Shown: one piece after another, positions 26,065 to 35,255 of the stretch
Position numbering within the stretch: the first letter of the stretch is position 1
How the letters are laid out: each line of letters begins with the position of its first letter
Assembly: GCF_020447265.1 (NCBI RefSeq)
Contig: NZ_JAJADR010000001.1
Location: 558,001-622,000, forward strand
DNA from: Hymenobacter lucidus
GTDB taxonomy: Bacteria; Bacteroidota; Bacteroidia; Cytophagales; Hymenobacteraceae
Length of the DNA: 64,000 nt
Direction: 5' to 3'
The notes under the pieces: model-generated
Database searches by the model: none
The model's input: the letters and a program-made list of their open reading frames with translations, nothing else
Told to the model about the DNA's origin: nothing
Program-made: the position numbers and the translations under genes

Positions 26065-26877
26065 CTATACCTGATGAGACAGGGCTGATACGACCGGTTC
26101 GTTGAGCGAGAAGGGGTCAGCATCGTTCAGGGCCGGGAACCGCTCCCGGAATGCTTCTAGGTCGGCGCGGCGCAGGGTGCGGGTGATGCTAGTTTCGTGG
26201 TTGCCGACTTCCACTAGGTACTCGCCGCGCATATCCAGCAGGGCCGAGTCGCCGGCGTAGGCCAGGCTGTTGCCATCGATGCCCACAATGTTGACGCCCA
26301 CAGTGTAGGCCAGGTTTTCGATGGCGCGGGCCCGCAGCAGCGTAATCCAGGCGGTGCGGCGCGAGGCGGGCCAGTTGGCCATGTACAGCAGCAGGTCGTA
26401 GGGCTGGTTTACGGAGTTGCGGCTCCAGACCGGAAAGCGCAGGTCGTAGCACACCAGCGGGCAGATGCGCCAACCGTGCCATTCCTCAATCAGGCGCTCA
26501 GTGCCGGCCGTGTACACGTCTTTTTCGCCAGCCACCCCAAACAGGTGGCGCTTGTTGTAGTAACTAATGCTGCCATCGGGCCGCACCCATAGCAGGCGGT
26601 TGAAATACTGGTCCTGATCCTTGATGATGAGGCTGCCGGTTACTACTGCGTCGCGGGTGGCGGCCAGCTGCCGGAGCCAAGCCACCGTGGGGCCGTCCAT
26701 GGTTTCGGCCAGGTTGGCGGCATCCATGCTAAAACCGGTGGTGAACATTTCCGGCAGCACAATCAGGTCGGTCGGAATGGAAATATCCTCGATGTGGCGG
26801 CCCAGCTCGGCCCAGTTGGCCGCCGGGTCGTGCCACTGCAGAGAAGATTGGACGAAAGAAACGGTCAGGTCAGACAT
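26065..26877 (-). CDS. Nitrilase-family omega-amidase (YafV/Nit2-like)
   Basis: 270 residues. The carbon-nitrogen hydrolase triad is visible: Glu43 (IVLPEMFTTGFS), Lys109 (YYNKRHLF) and Cys143 (PLVCYDLRFPVWSR). The MFTTGF and RFPVWSRN phrases are typical of the omega-amidase branch, which hydrolyses 2-oxoglutaramate and 2-oxosuccinamate to the oxo acid and ammonia. It lies 155 bp downstream of a methionine/glutamine-type aminotransferase on the same strand. That pairing is the known transaminase plus omega-amidase couple, which makes transamination with glutamine irreversible and salvages methionine. Confidence 0.93.
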   Translation of the reverse strand: MSDLTVSFVQSSLQWHDPAANWAELGRHIEDISIPTDLIVLPEMFTTGFSMDAANLAETMDGPTVAWLRQLAATRDAVVTGSLIIKDQDQYFNRLLWVRPDGSISYYNKRHLFGVAGEKDVYTAGTERLIEEWHGWRICPLVCYDLRFPVWSRNSVNQPYDLLLYMANWPASRRTAWITLLRARAIENLAYTVGVNIVGIDGNSLAYAGDSALLDMRGEYLVEVGNHETSITRTLRRADLEAFRERFPALNDADPFSLNEPVVSALSHQV

Positions 26878-27032
26878 TTGCAGATAGGTTTCAGGTAGGA
26901 AGGGCGAGAGAAGCGTACCGCCATTTTACAGAAAAAACCAAGACTTGTAGCGAGAATAATGCAAGATATTTTTCGATAGTTCCTACTGCGGAGCTGTCGG
27001 GGCTATTGAGCCATTAACGGGGCTGTTACTCT

Positions 27033-28190
27033 CTACACCGCCCGCAGCCGCTCGGCAGCCAGAGCCAGGGTTTCGTCGCGCTTGGCAAAGCAGAACCGGA
27101 TCAGGCCCTGATCCAGCCCATCGTGATAAAAAGCCGACACTGGAATAACGGCCACGCCAAACTCGCGGGTGAGTCGGCGGGCAAAGTCCACGTCAGCTTC
27201 AGCCGAAATCTGGTCGTAGCGGGCCAGTTGGAAATAGGAGCCCGGCGCGGGCAGCAGCTCGAAGCGGGAGCCCTGCAATAAGCCGGCAAACAGGTCGCGC
27301 TTGTGCTGGTAGAAGTCGGGCAAAGTCTGATACTGCTCGGCGTCGGCTAGCACATCGGCCAGAGCGTGCTGGGCCGGCGTGCTCACGGCGAAGGTCAGGA
27401 ATTGATGGACTCGTCGCACCTCGGCCGTGAGCAGCGGTGGGGCAATGCAGTAGCCCACTTTCCAGCCCGTGGCGTGGTAGGTTTTGCCAAACGACGAGAG
27501 TACGAAGCTGCGCTCGGCCAGCTCGGGCAGCTGCAGGGCGCTGGCGTGCTGCTGCCCATCAAACACCATGTGCTCATACACTTCGTCGCTGAGCACGAGC
27601 GTGGCCGTATTGGCTAGCAGCGCGGCCAGCGTGGCCAGGTCCTGGGCGGTGAGTACCGCACCCGACGGGTTGTGGGGCGTGTTGAGCATGATGAGCCGGG
27701 TGCGGGGCGAAAGCGCAGCCTTCACCAGGTCCCAGTCGGGGCTGAACTCGGGCACCCGCAGCGGCACGTACACCGGAATGCCGCCCTGGAGCCGGATGGC
27801 CGGCCCGTACAGGTCGTAGGCGGGCTCCAGCACCAGTACTTCGTCGCCGGGGCGCACCACGGCGGCCAGCACGGCATAGAGGGCTTCAGTAGCGCCGCTG
27901 GTAATGGTGATTTCGGTATCGGGGTTGGGCGCAGCCACGCCGTAGACGGCGGCCGTTTTCTGGCTGATGGCTTCGCGCAGACGGGGCAGGCCGGGCATGG
28001 GCGCGTACTGGTGGTGGCCCGGCGTGCGGGCGTGCCGGGCCAGGGCATCGGTGAGGGCCTGGGGTGGGTCGTAGTCGGGAAAGCCCTGGGCCAGATTGAT
28101 AGCGCCGCACTCGGCCGCCAGCTGCGACATGACGGAAAAAATGCTGGTGCCTACATCAGGCAGCTTCGAGGTAAGGAGCGGTAAGGGCAT
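27033..28190 (-). CDS. PLP-dependent methionine (glutamine/kynurenine-type) aminotransferase
   Basis: 385 residues, fold-type I class I/II aminotransferase. Landmarks are LAQGFPDYDPP near 34-43, ITSGATEALYA, LEPAYDLYGP, LNTPHNPSGAVL, SDEVYEHMVFDG, and Lys236 in SSFGKTYHATGWKVGY, which forms the PLP Schiff base. The sequence style is that of YbdL-type methionine aminotransferases and kynurenine/glutamine transaminase K. The omega-amidase gene just downstream supports use of glutamine or methionine. It begins 63 bp after the histidine kinase stop, so the three genes may be co-transcribed. Confidence 0.93.
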   Translation of the reverse strand: MPLPLLTSKLPDVGTSIFSVMSQLAAECGAINLAQGFPDYDPPQALTDALARHARTPGHHQYAPMPGLPRLREAISQKTAAVYGVAAPNPDTEITITSGATEALYAVLAAVVRPGDEVLVLEPAYDLYGPAIRLQGGIPVYVPLRVPEFSPDWDLVKAALSPRTRLIMLNTPHNPSGAVLTAQDLATLAALLANTATLVLSDEVYEHMVFDGQQHASALQLPELAERSFVLSSFGKTYHATGWKVGYCIAPPLLTAEVRRVHQFLTFAVSTPAQHALADVLADAEQYQTLPDFYQHKRDLFAGLLQGSRFELLPAPGSYFQLARYDQISAEADVDFARRLTREFGVAVIPVSAFYHDGLDQGLIRFCFAKRDETLALAAERLRAV

Positions 28191-28253
28191 AGGTAAGCAT
28201 ACTTGCGGGCAGCAAGAAACGAAGCCGTACCGGAATTGCTAGCGGCCAGCCGA

Positions 28254-30974
28254 TTAAATTGAATAGATCTGCTCCTCAGAAGGGGCAGCGTCGAGCGAGT
28301 GGCCGGCCAGTGGGATATGGATGCGGAACGTGGAGCCCTGGCCCAGCTCACTCACCACCTCAACCCGCCCGCCGTAGCTCTGCACAATCCGGTTGACCAG
28401 GTACAAGCCCATACCAGAGCCGGAGACATGGTCGTGGAAGCGGCGAAATAGCTGAAACAGCTGGCCCCCAAACCGCTCCAGGTCGATGCCCAAGCCATTG
28501 TCGCGCACCCCGATAACGATGTGGCCGTCTTCCTGGCTGCTCCAGATGTGGATGCGGGGCGTGCGTTTGGGCGCGGCGTACTTCAGGGCGTTGCTGATGA
28601 GGTTATACAGTACGCTCTGCAGGTTGGGCCGCACGAAAACCACCAGTGGCGCGGCGGCAAAATCGGTGGTGACGATGGCGCGCACGTTGGCCAGCTGCTC
28701 GCCCATGCTGCTGAGCACTTCGCGCGTGAGGTTTTCGAGCAGCACCGGCTCGGTGGGCAGCTCGTGGCGCAGCTTCTGCACCTGCACCAGCTCCGAGAGG
28801 TTATAAATCGTGTCGTAGATCTGCTGCAGGGCGCGCTCAAACATGGTGATGAGCTTCATGGCGTCCGGGTCGCGGAAGTAAGCCGTGCGGGTCAGCTCCT
28901 CGAAGATGCCGGCCATGTTGTTGATGGGCTGCTTCAGGTCGTGAGAAGCGGTATACACGAAGCTGTCCAGGTCTTCGTTGATGCGGCGCAGCTCGTGGTT
29001 TTGCTGCTTGAGCTGCTGCTGCACCCGCTGGGCCTCCGTCACGTCGGTGTTGGTGCCAAACCAGCGCACGACTTCGCCCTGCTCGTTGAGGATAGGCTCG
29101 GCCCGCGACAAAAACCAGCGGTATTCGCCGTCCTGCCCACGCAGCGGAAAGGTGTAGGTCCAAGGCTGGCTGGCGGCCAGGGCAATGGCCCAGCTTTCCT
29201 GCACTCCCGCTATGTAATCGGGGTGCTGCATGGTGGTCCAGTCCCAGTCGGCCATGGCTGCCAGGGAGATGCCGGTGTACTCGTGCCAGCGCTGATTGTA
29301 CCAGAAAATTCGGCCATCGGGGCCAGCCATCCAGGCCAGCTGGGGCATGGCGTCGGCCAGCAGGGTAAACTCTTTTTCGCGCTGGCGTACGGCCTCATCC
29401 AGGGCCTGGGCGCGGCGGCGCGTGAGCACCCGCTCAGTGGCTTCTACCGCGAATACCAGCAGGCCCTGGATGCGGCCAGTTTCGTCGAGTAGAGGCTGGT
29501 AGGTGAAATCGAGGTAATGGGTTTCGGGCTGGCCGGTTTGCTCATTCTCGATAAGCGTAAGCTGCTCGATGCCGTAGTGCGGCTGCCCGGTGGTATATAC
29601 CTGGTCCATGATGGCTACAAACCCCTGGTCGGCGACTTCGGGAAAAGCCTCCGCAATTGGGCGGCCCGGCACCGCACGGCTGCCATAGAGACGCTGCATG
29701 CCTTCGTTTACGAAGCCAATAGTGTGGTCGGGACCGAGCAGGGTGGCAATATCGGCGGGCACCTGACCTAGAATGCGGTGCAGGAGCCGGTCTTTTTCCA
29801 GTAGCTGCTCGCGCAGCTGGCGGCCGTCGTGAATGTCGGTGTTGGAGCCTACCCACAGTAGAATAGCGCCTGTTTCATCCGTCACGGCCTCGGCGCGAGC
29901 CAAAAACCAACGGTAGTCGCCCTGGCGGTTGCGCCAGCGGTGCTCGGTTTCGAAGGGAGTACCCTGCCGGATTGCTTCCTGCCAGCGGGTTATGGTAATC
30001 GGCAGGTCGTCGGGGTGAATAAACCGCTCCCAGCCCCAGTCCTGGAGCTCAGCGAAGGTGCCGCCCGTGAAATCATACCAGCGCTGGTTGTAATACGTGA
30101 CGCCGCCGCCGGGGTGTGAGGTCCAGGCCATCTGGGGCAGGGCTTCGAGCAGGCGACTGAAGCGCGCGTTGCTTTGCTGCAGTACCCGCTCGGCCTGGCG
30201 CTGCGTGGTCACGTCCTGCATGGCCCCCAGCAGGCGTACGGCCTGCCCGTCGGCCCCACGCACCACGTAGGCCCGGTCGACCACCTCGGCCCACGAGCCA
30301 TCGGCGCGCTGAAAGCGGTATTGGTCGTTGATGACCGAAGCGGTACTGGCAAACACGGCCTCCCGGCCCGCTTCCACAGCGGCCCGGTCGTCGGGGTGGA
30401 GGTGTTCGAGCCACAGGGTCGAGTCGGCCGAAATTCCGCCCGGGTACCCAAACAGCGTGGTAAACATTTCGTTGCGCCACACCTGGCCGGTGCGCAGGTC
30501 GGCGTCCCAAATGGCGTCGTGCGTGGCCTGGGTCAGCAGGCTAAAGCTTTCCTGGCTGAAGCTGCCCTGGGCCTGCAGCGTAACCTGTTCCGTAACATCG
30601 AGCACGCGGCACACCAAGTGGCGCAGCTGCCCGGCCTGCACAATGGGCCGCAGCGTGGCCTGCCAGTAGCGGGTACTGATGGTACCATTGGCCCGGGGCA
30701 GGTCGTAGCGCTGAATGTCGAGCGTGCGTACAGTTTGGCGGGCCAGCACATCGAGCAGGGCCGCGCGCCACAGGCTGGCGGTGGCCTCGGGACCCGCAGC
30801 TGAGGCCGGCAAAATCGTGAGCAACTCCTGGCCTTCCAGCTCGGCCGCCGGCCGGCGCAACACGCGGCACATGGCTTCATTCACGGCCTCCACCACCAAG
30901 CCGGGGGAAAGCAGCAGATTGGGCGTAGGCAGGGAATCAAAAATGAGTTGAAAGTCAACGGCTTCGGCAGGCAT
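28254..30974 (-). CDS. Soluble multi-PAS sensor histidine kinase
   Basis: 906 residues from ATG at 30974 (MPAEAVDFQLIFDSLPTP). The frame is open for 80 more codons upstream, but that part looks like an intergenic region. Five PAS-type modules are seen (starting near FQLIFDSLPTP, LLTQATHDAIWD, LLEALPQMAWTS, LLHRILGQVPAD and LLADAMPQLAWMA), several with PAC segments. A coiled-coil leads to the H-box YTASHDLKQPI (His near 677), then N-box NLISNALKYA, G1 RDNGLGID and G2 GSGMGLYL. No membrane helix or receiver domain is present. It should sense a cytosolic cue and phosphorylate an unknown partner; no response regulator gene is adjacent. Confidence 0.95.
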   Translation of the reverse strand: MPAEAVDFQLIFDSLPTPNLLLSPGLVVEAVNEAMCRVLRRPAAELEGQELLTILPASAAGPEATASLWRAALLDVLARQTVRTLDIQRYDLPRANGTISTRYWQATLRPIVQAGQLRHLVCRVLDVTEQVTLQAQGSFSQESFSLLTQATHDAIWDADLRTGQVWRNEMFTTLFGYPGGISADSTLWLEHLHPDDRAAVEAGREAVFASTASVINDQYRFQRADGSWAEVVDRAYVVRGADGQAVRLLGAMQDVTTQRQAERVLQQSNARFSRLLEALPQMAWTSHPGGGVTYYNQRWYDFTGGTFAELQDWGWERFIHPDDLPITITRWQEAIRQGTPFETEHRWRNRQGDYRWFLARAEAVTDETGAILLWVGSNTDIHDGRQLREQLLEKDRLLHRILGQVPADIATLLGPDHTIGFVNEGMQRLYGSRAVPGRPIAEAFPEVADQGFVAIMDQVYTTGQPHYGIEQLTLIENEQTGQPETHYLDFTYQPLLDETGRIQGLLVFAVEATERVLTRRRAQALDEAVRQREKEFTLLADAMPQLAWMAGPDGRIFWYNQRWHEYTGISLAAMADWDWTTMQHPDYIAGVQESWAIALAASQPWTYTFPLRGQDGEYRWFLSRAEPILNEQGEVVRWFGTNTDVTEAQRVQQQLKQQNHELRRINEDLDSFVYTASHDLKQPINNMAGIFEELTRTAYFRDPDAMKLITMFERALQQIYDTIYNLSELVQVQKLRHELPTEPVLLENLTREVLSSMGEQLANVRAIVTTDFAAAPLVVFVRPNLQSVLYNLISNALKYAAPKRTPRIHIWSSQEDGHIVIGVRDNGLGIDLERFGGQLFQLFRRFHDHVSGSGMGLYLVNRIVQSYGGRVEVVSELGQGSTFRIHIPLAGHSLDAAPSEEQIYSI

Positions 30975-31127
30975 AGCATCTCGCGAAAAAATGGCAGAAG
31001 ATTTCTTCGGTCCGAGCAAGGCTGGGGAAGCAACCGGAACAAATATAACCTGGCCGGCACGCAACCCGGCGCACCGGCCCTGAATAAAACGAATAACAGG
31101 CGGCGCGTGCGGCGATCCGGTCCGCGT

Positions 31128-31243
31128 TGTCACAAAGGGCCAGCGAAATATTTTTTTGTAACGGACCCTGTCACAAAAATTAGCAGACAAAAAAAGTGTG
31201 ACAAGCTCTGTCACACTTTTTTTAAACGGTTCTACACTGTGAC
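31128..31243. repeat. Cluster of TGTCACA/TGTGACA motifs
   Basis: TGTCACA occurs at 31128-31134, 31169-31175 and 31209-31215, its complement TGTGACA at 31197-31203, and a partial TGTGAC at 31238-31243. Two are the arms of the terminator hairpin at 31189-31223. The copy at 31169 belongs to a weaker inverted repeat (about 31150-31180) with matching T and A runs. Confidence 0.6.
31189..31223. terminator. Perfect 15-bp hairpin, terminator of msrA
   Basis: AAAAAAAGTGTGACA (31189-31203), loop AGCTC, then the exact complement arm (31209-31223) ending in T7. It lies 119 bp after the msrA stop on the minus strand and upstream of the kinase gene. The stem is AT-richer than the other terminators in the window and could alternatively be an operator. 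Confidence 0.65.
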
Positions 31244-31254
31244 GCGGCTTCAGC

Positions 31255-31325
31255 CTAGCTCAGCATGACCAACGTTCTGTTGCCAACAACATCAGCCTGC
31301 GAGATGCTTCAGCGGTGTCTCAGTA
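31255..31325. repeat. REP-like intergenic repeat, copy 1
   Basis: The segment 31288-31320, containing GCGAGATGCTTC, matches the reverse complement of 35146-35185. The block CAGCATGACC...AACGTTCTG at 31261-31279 matches the reverse complement of 35141-35154. The two blocks belong to the same repeat family and flank a short spacer. The copy is degenerate. Confidence 0.5.
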
Positions 31326-31341
31326 GAGTAGGCTCAACACA

Positions 31342-32007
31342 CTATTCGGTGGTGATTTTGTCCTTAAAGGCTTTGCGGAACTTCTCGATTTTGGGCGTCG
31401 ATACCGACTGGATGTAGGGGTTTTCGGGGTGGAGACGGTAGTAGCCCTGGTGGTAGTCTTCGGCGGGCCAGAACTTCTGGAAGGGTACCACCTGCGTCAC
31501 GATGGGGGCGGAGTAGTGCTTGGAGGCATCCACCTTTTTGATGGTGGCCTCAATCAGCTGCTTTTCCTGGGGCGTGCGGTAAAAAGCTACCGACCGGTAC
31601 TGGGTACCGGCGTCGGGGCCCTGGCGGTTGAGCGTGGTTGGGTCGTGGCCGGCCAGAAAAAACACGTCGAGCAGCGTCTGGTAGCTGATTTGCTTGGGGT
31701 CGTAGTATACCTCAATGGCTTCAGCATGGCCGGTACGGCCGCTGCCTACCTGCTCGTAGGTGGGGTTCTTTTCCAGCCCGCCGGCGTAGCCCGACACGAC
31801 CTGCTTCACGCCGCGCAGCTCTTCGAATATTTCTTCGGTACACCAGAAGCAGCCGCCGGCGAAGGTGGCCACGGCCAGACCTTTGAGGTTGGTGGGCGCC
31901 GCGCCGGTCGTAGGGCGGCGGAAAGTTTGGGCATCGGTGTGGTTTTGCGAGCAGGCGGCTATCAGCAGCACCAGACCCAGCAGGAGCGGTTTTAGTTGGT
32001 TCATCAC
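31342..32007 (-). CDS. msrA: Peptide methionine sulfoxide reductase MsrA, lipoprotein form
   Basis: 221 residues. The MsrA domain (about 45-200) has the catalytic GGCFWCTEEIFEEL (Cys53 nucleophile, Cys56), VSGYAGG, GHAEAIEVYYDP and YHQGYY. The enzyme reduces methionine-S-sulfoxide in proteins. An N-terminal lipoprotein signal (LLIAACS, Cys19) predicts membrane anchoring outside the cytoplasm, so the substrate is probably oxidised envelope proteins. No MsrB is fused or adjacent. The second Met (32004) is an equally possible start. Confidence 0.95.
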   Translation of the reverse strand: MMNQLKPLLLGLVLLIAACSQNHTDAQTFRRPTTGAAPTNLKGLAVATFAGGCFWCTEEIFEELRGVKQVVSGYAGGLEKNPTYEQVGSGRTGHAEAIEVYYDPKQISYQTLLDVFFLAGHDPTTLNRQGPDAGTQYRSVAFYRTPQEKQLIEATIKKVDASKHYSAPIVTQVVPFQKFWPAEDYHQGYYRLHPENPYIQSVSTPKIEKFRKAFKDKITTE

Positions 32008-32231
32008 GGGGGTATCTACGAAAACAGGATTGGTTTGGACGTGGAGCTGGCGGTTGGATTTTGGTAATCCTGGCCGGGTCAGCGGTAGCCGTTTATTCTC
32101 CCGGCAAGTGTCAGCTTTGCCGTTAAATTTGTCAGACCCGCTGGCCTGGCTTTTTGTTCCGGCGCCGGTAGTTAAACCCTGCCTTTTATCCGGTGCGCCG
32201 CCCCACCTGTGCGCCTATTCCCACCGTGTGC

Positions 32232-35126
32232 ATGTCCAAGCTTTTCCTGTCTACTCTGTGTGCCGTGCTGAGCTTTGTGCCAGCCCTGGCCCAGCCTACG
32301 CTGCCGGTGCTGCCTCAGAACCCGGCGTCGCTGCCCTGGTACCAGGTGCGCACGCCCCACTTTCAGGTGCTTTTTCCCGAAGGCTTTGCCCCGCAGGCCC
32401 AGCGCACGGCCCTGCGGCTGGAGCAGGTGTACGGGCCGGTGAGTGCCTCGCTGGAAAAGGAGCCCCGGCCGGTGTCGGTGGTGCTCCAGAACCAGACTAT
32501 GGTAAGCAACGGCTTCGTGACCATCATTCCGCGCCACTCCGAATTTTTCACCACCGCGCCCCAAGACCCATTTCTGACCGGCACTCTCGACTGGCTCGAC
32601 CAGCTGTCCATTCACGAGTTCCGGCACGTGGTGCAGTACGAGAAAGGCCAGCAGGGCATCGGGCGGCTGGCCTACTCGCTCTTCGGCTACGGCGGGCTGG
32701 GCGTGGTCACGCTCGGCATTCCCGACTGGTTCTGGGAGGGCGACGCAGTAGGCACCGAAACCCTGCTCACGCGCAGCGGCCGGGGCCGGATTCCGTATTT
32801 CAACGTCGGGCTGCGGGCTAATTTGCTGGCCGGGCGGCGCTACGGCTACAGCAAGGCGGTGGCCGGCTCTTACCGCGACAATGTGCCCAACCACTACGTG
32901 CTGGGCTATTTCCTGACTACCAACTACAAGCGCACCAACGGCCCCAACGCCTGGAGCGACGTGCTGAACCGCTACTACCGGTTTCCGGTGTACCCGTTCT
33001 CGTTTTCCCGCAGCCTGAAGCTCGCCTCGGGCACCGGCCTGCGCCCCGACGACCTCTACCAGCGCACCATGCAGCAGCTCGACTCGACGTGGCGCGCCGA
33101 GCAGCAGCGCCTCACCCTAACCGAGGCCACGACGTTTGCGGTGAAAGCCGAGCCGAAGGTCTTCACCGAATACCAGTATCCGCAATACGTAACCGACAGC
33201 ACCGTGCTGGCCGTGAAAGCCGGGCTGGGCGACATTTCGCAGCTGGTGCTGCTGCGGCGCAACGGGGCCGAGCAGCGGGTATTCGTGCAGGGGTTGGTTA
33301 ATAACCCCGAGATGCTGTCGGTGGGCGGGGGCAAGGCATGCTGGCCCGAATTTCGGCCCGATGTACGCTGGGGGCAGCGCGTTTATTCTGACATCAAGGT
33401 GCTTGACTTAACTAGTGGGCAGCTAACCAAACTCACCACCAAGCAGCGCTACACCGCCGCCGCGCTGTCGCCGGATGGCAATTCTATTATTGCCGTGCGG
33501 GCCGAGTCCGATTACCAGAACCAGTTGGTGGTGCTCGATGCGCGCACCGGCCAGGAAAAGCGGGTGCTGCCCAACCCCACCAACGCCTTTTACCTGCAGC
33601 CCCGCTGGCGCGCCGACAACCGCGCCGTGGTGGTCGTGAAGCTCGTGCCCGGCGGCAAAACCATCGAGAGCATCGACACCGAAAGCGGGCAGCACCAACT
33701 GCTCGTGCCCGTGAGCAACACCAACCTGAGCCACCCCCAGCCCTGGGGCGACTATGTGTTCTACAACTCCCCGCAGTCGGGCATCGACAACGTGTATGCC
33801 GTGGACGTGCGCTCAGGGCAGATTCGGCAGGTTACGTCGCGGCCGTTGGGGGCCTACCACGCCGCCGTGGCCCCCGGCGGGCAGCACCTGGCGTTCCACG
33901 ATTTCCGGGCCGAGGGCACGCGGGTAGCCGAAATGCCGCTGCAGCCCGAAACGTGGCCGGTAGTAACCCCCGCCGCACCACCCGCCGCCTACACCGACCC
34001 ACTGCTGACTCGGGAGCCGGGCGTGGCCACGGTAGGCGCGGTGCTGCCCGACTCGGCCGCGCCGGCCGCCACGCCGCTGGCCTTGGCGCGCTACCACCGG
34101 CTCAGCCACGCCTTCAATGCCTTTAGCTGGGGTCTGGTGCAGGCGCCCACGGGGCAGGGCCTCAGCGTAGGCATTCGTTCCCAGGATATTCTCAATACCA
34201 CCCAGGCCGTGCTGGGCGTGGGCTACGACCAGACTGAGCGCACCGCCAACGTCTCGGCCGACATCAGCTACCAGGGCCTATTCCCAATTCTGGATCTGGG
34301 CTTCCAGCGCGGCGGCCGCAATGTAGCCGTGCACTTCGACCAAAAACGGCCACTTGACAGTCTGCGCTCCGACCGGTGGACTTACAACCGCGTCACCATT
34401 GGCGGGCGGCTGCCTTTCAACCTGACGCGCTCCAAGTACCAGCAGTTTCTTACGCTGGGCGCTTACTACAGCGGCGAGCAGGTGCAGGGCTACGATTTGC
34501 CGGGGCGCTATTCCTTTACCGAGGTGGGCGGCAGCACCGGCCTGCACGTACTCAACTACACGCTGGCCTACTCCCGCACCCTTAAGCAGAGCAAGCGCGA
34601 CGTGGCTCCGCGCTGGGGCCAGGCCCTCACGGCTTCGTGGCGCAACACGCCGTTTGGCGCGGGGCTGCAGGCCCGGCAGTGGGCCGCGTTTGGCAGCCTG
34701 TATCTGCCCGGCATCGGCAAGCACCACTCCTTGCGGCTGCGGGCCGGCTACCAGCGGCAGGAACTGCTGCAAGATGCCCAGCAGTACCGGTTTGGCGCGG
34801 CGGTGTTTTACCCACGGGGTGAAGGCTACGTGAGCTTCCGGGAGTTGCAGGTGGGCAGCGTGGAATACCGCCTGCCGCTGGCCGATACGCACTGGGAGCT
34901 GGGTCGCCTGCTCTACGTGCAGCGCATTAAAGCCATGGGCTTTTTCGACGCGGCGCAGGGCACCAACACCACCAGTCGCAACTTCCAGACGGCTGGCCTC
35001 GACGTGTCGTTCGTGTTCAATCCGCTGCGGCTGCGCACCTCGCTCGAAGCTGGCGTGCGTACCATCTACAACCTGCGCACCGGCCTTTGGGAAGTGCAGC
35101 CGTTGGTGCTGAACATCGGGTTTTAG
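32232..35126 (+). CDS. Outer-membrane protein: gluzincin-like peptidase, TolB-like propeller, C-terminal beta-barrel
   Basis: 964 residues from ATG at 32232, which starts a signal peptide (MSKLFLSTLCAVLSFVPALAQ). The N-terminal domain (about 35-190) carries HEFRH (H128, E129, H132) and, 37 residues on, a Glu in WFWEGDAVGTE (E169), the zinc-site pattern of peptidase MA/M1-like enzymes. Then WD40-like/TolB blades (about 300-600), for example YTAAALSPDGNSIIAV and NAFYLQPRWRADNRAVVVV. A Pro/Ala-rich linker leads to an outer-membrane barrel of roughly 300 residues ending in VLNIGF. It is probably displayed in the outer membrane; proteolytic activity is inferred only from the motif. Confidence 0.85.
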   Translation: MSKLFLSTLCAVLSFVPALAQPTLPVLPQNPASLPWYQVRTPHFQVLFPEGFAPQAQRTALRLEQVYGPVSASLEKEPRPVSVVLQNQTMVSNGFVTIIPRHSEFFTTAPQDPFLTGTLDWLDQLSIHEFRHVVQYEKGQQGIGRLAYSLFGYGGLGVVTLGIPDWFWEGDAVGTETLLTRSGRGRIPYFNVGLRANLLAGRRYGYSKAVAGSYRDNVPNHYVLGYFLTTNYKRTNGPNAWSDVLNRYYRFPVYPFSFSRSLKLASGTGLRPDDLYQRTMQQLDSTWRAEQQRLTLTEATTFAVKAEPKVFTEYQYPQYVTDSTVLAVKAGLGDISQLVLLRRNGAEQRVFVQGLVNNPEMLSVGGGKACWPEFRPDVRWGQRVYSDIKVLDLTSGQLTKLTTKQRYTAAALSPDGNSIIAVRAESDYQNQLVVLDARTGQEKRVLPNPTNAFYLQPRWRADNRAVVVVKLVPGGKTIESIDTESGQHQLLVPVSNTNLSHPQPWGDYVFYNSPQSGIDNVYAVDVRSGQIRQVTSRPLGAYHAAVAPGGQHLAFHDFRAEGTRVAEMPLQPETWPVVTPAAPPAAYTDPLLTREPGVATVGAVLPDSAAPAATPLALARYHRLSHAFNAFSWGLVQAPTGQGLSVGIRSQDILNTTQAVLGVGYDQTERTANVSADISYQGLFPILDLGFQRGGRNVAVHFDQKRPLDSLRSDRWTYNRVTIGGRLPFNLTRSKYQQFLTLGAYYSGEQVQGYDLPGRYSFTEVGGSTGLHVLNYTLAYSRTLKQSKRDVAPRWGQALTASWRNTPFGAGLQARQWAAFGSLYLPGIGKHHSLRLRAGYQRQELLQDAQQYRFGAAVFYPRGEGYVSFRELQVGSVEYRLPLADTHWELGRLLYVQRIKAMGFFDAAQGTNTTSRNFQTAGLDVSFVFNPLRLRTSLEAGVRTIYNLRTGLWEVQPLVLNIGF

Positions 35127-35145
35127 GGAGGGCAGGAAAACAGAA

Positions 35146-35236
35146 CGTCATGCTCAGTGAAGCCGAAGCATCTCGCGTGCTGACGTTGTTTGGTCTGTCA
35201 TCCTGAGCTTGCGAAGGACCTTCCTCGCCTGAGTGG
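35146..35236. repeat. REP-like intergenic repeat, copy 2
   Basis: Two adjoining modules: CGTCATGCTCAGTGAAGCCG.. with GCATCTCGCG (35146-35185), and TCTGTCATCCTGAGCTTGCG (35194-35213) running to about 35236. The second module recurs inverted at 35348-35368. The first is related to 31255-31325. Confidence 0.6.
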
Positions 35237-35255
35237 AAAGCACTATTCAACGTGC

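Noticed and set aside
31189..31223. CRP-type site (TGTGA-N6-TCACA)
   Set aside because: The spacing between TGTGA and TCACA is 9, not 6, and the A7/T7 flanks with position after msrA fit a terminator.
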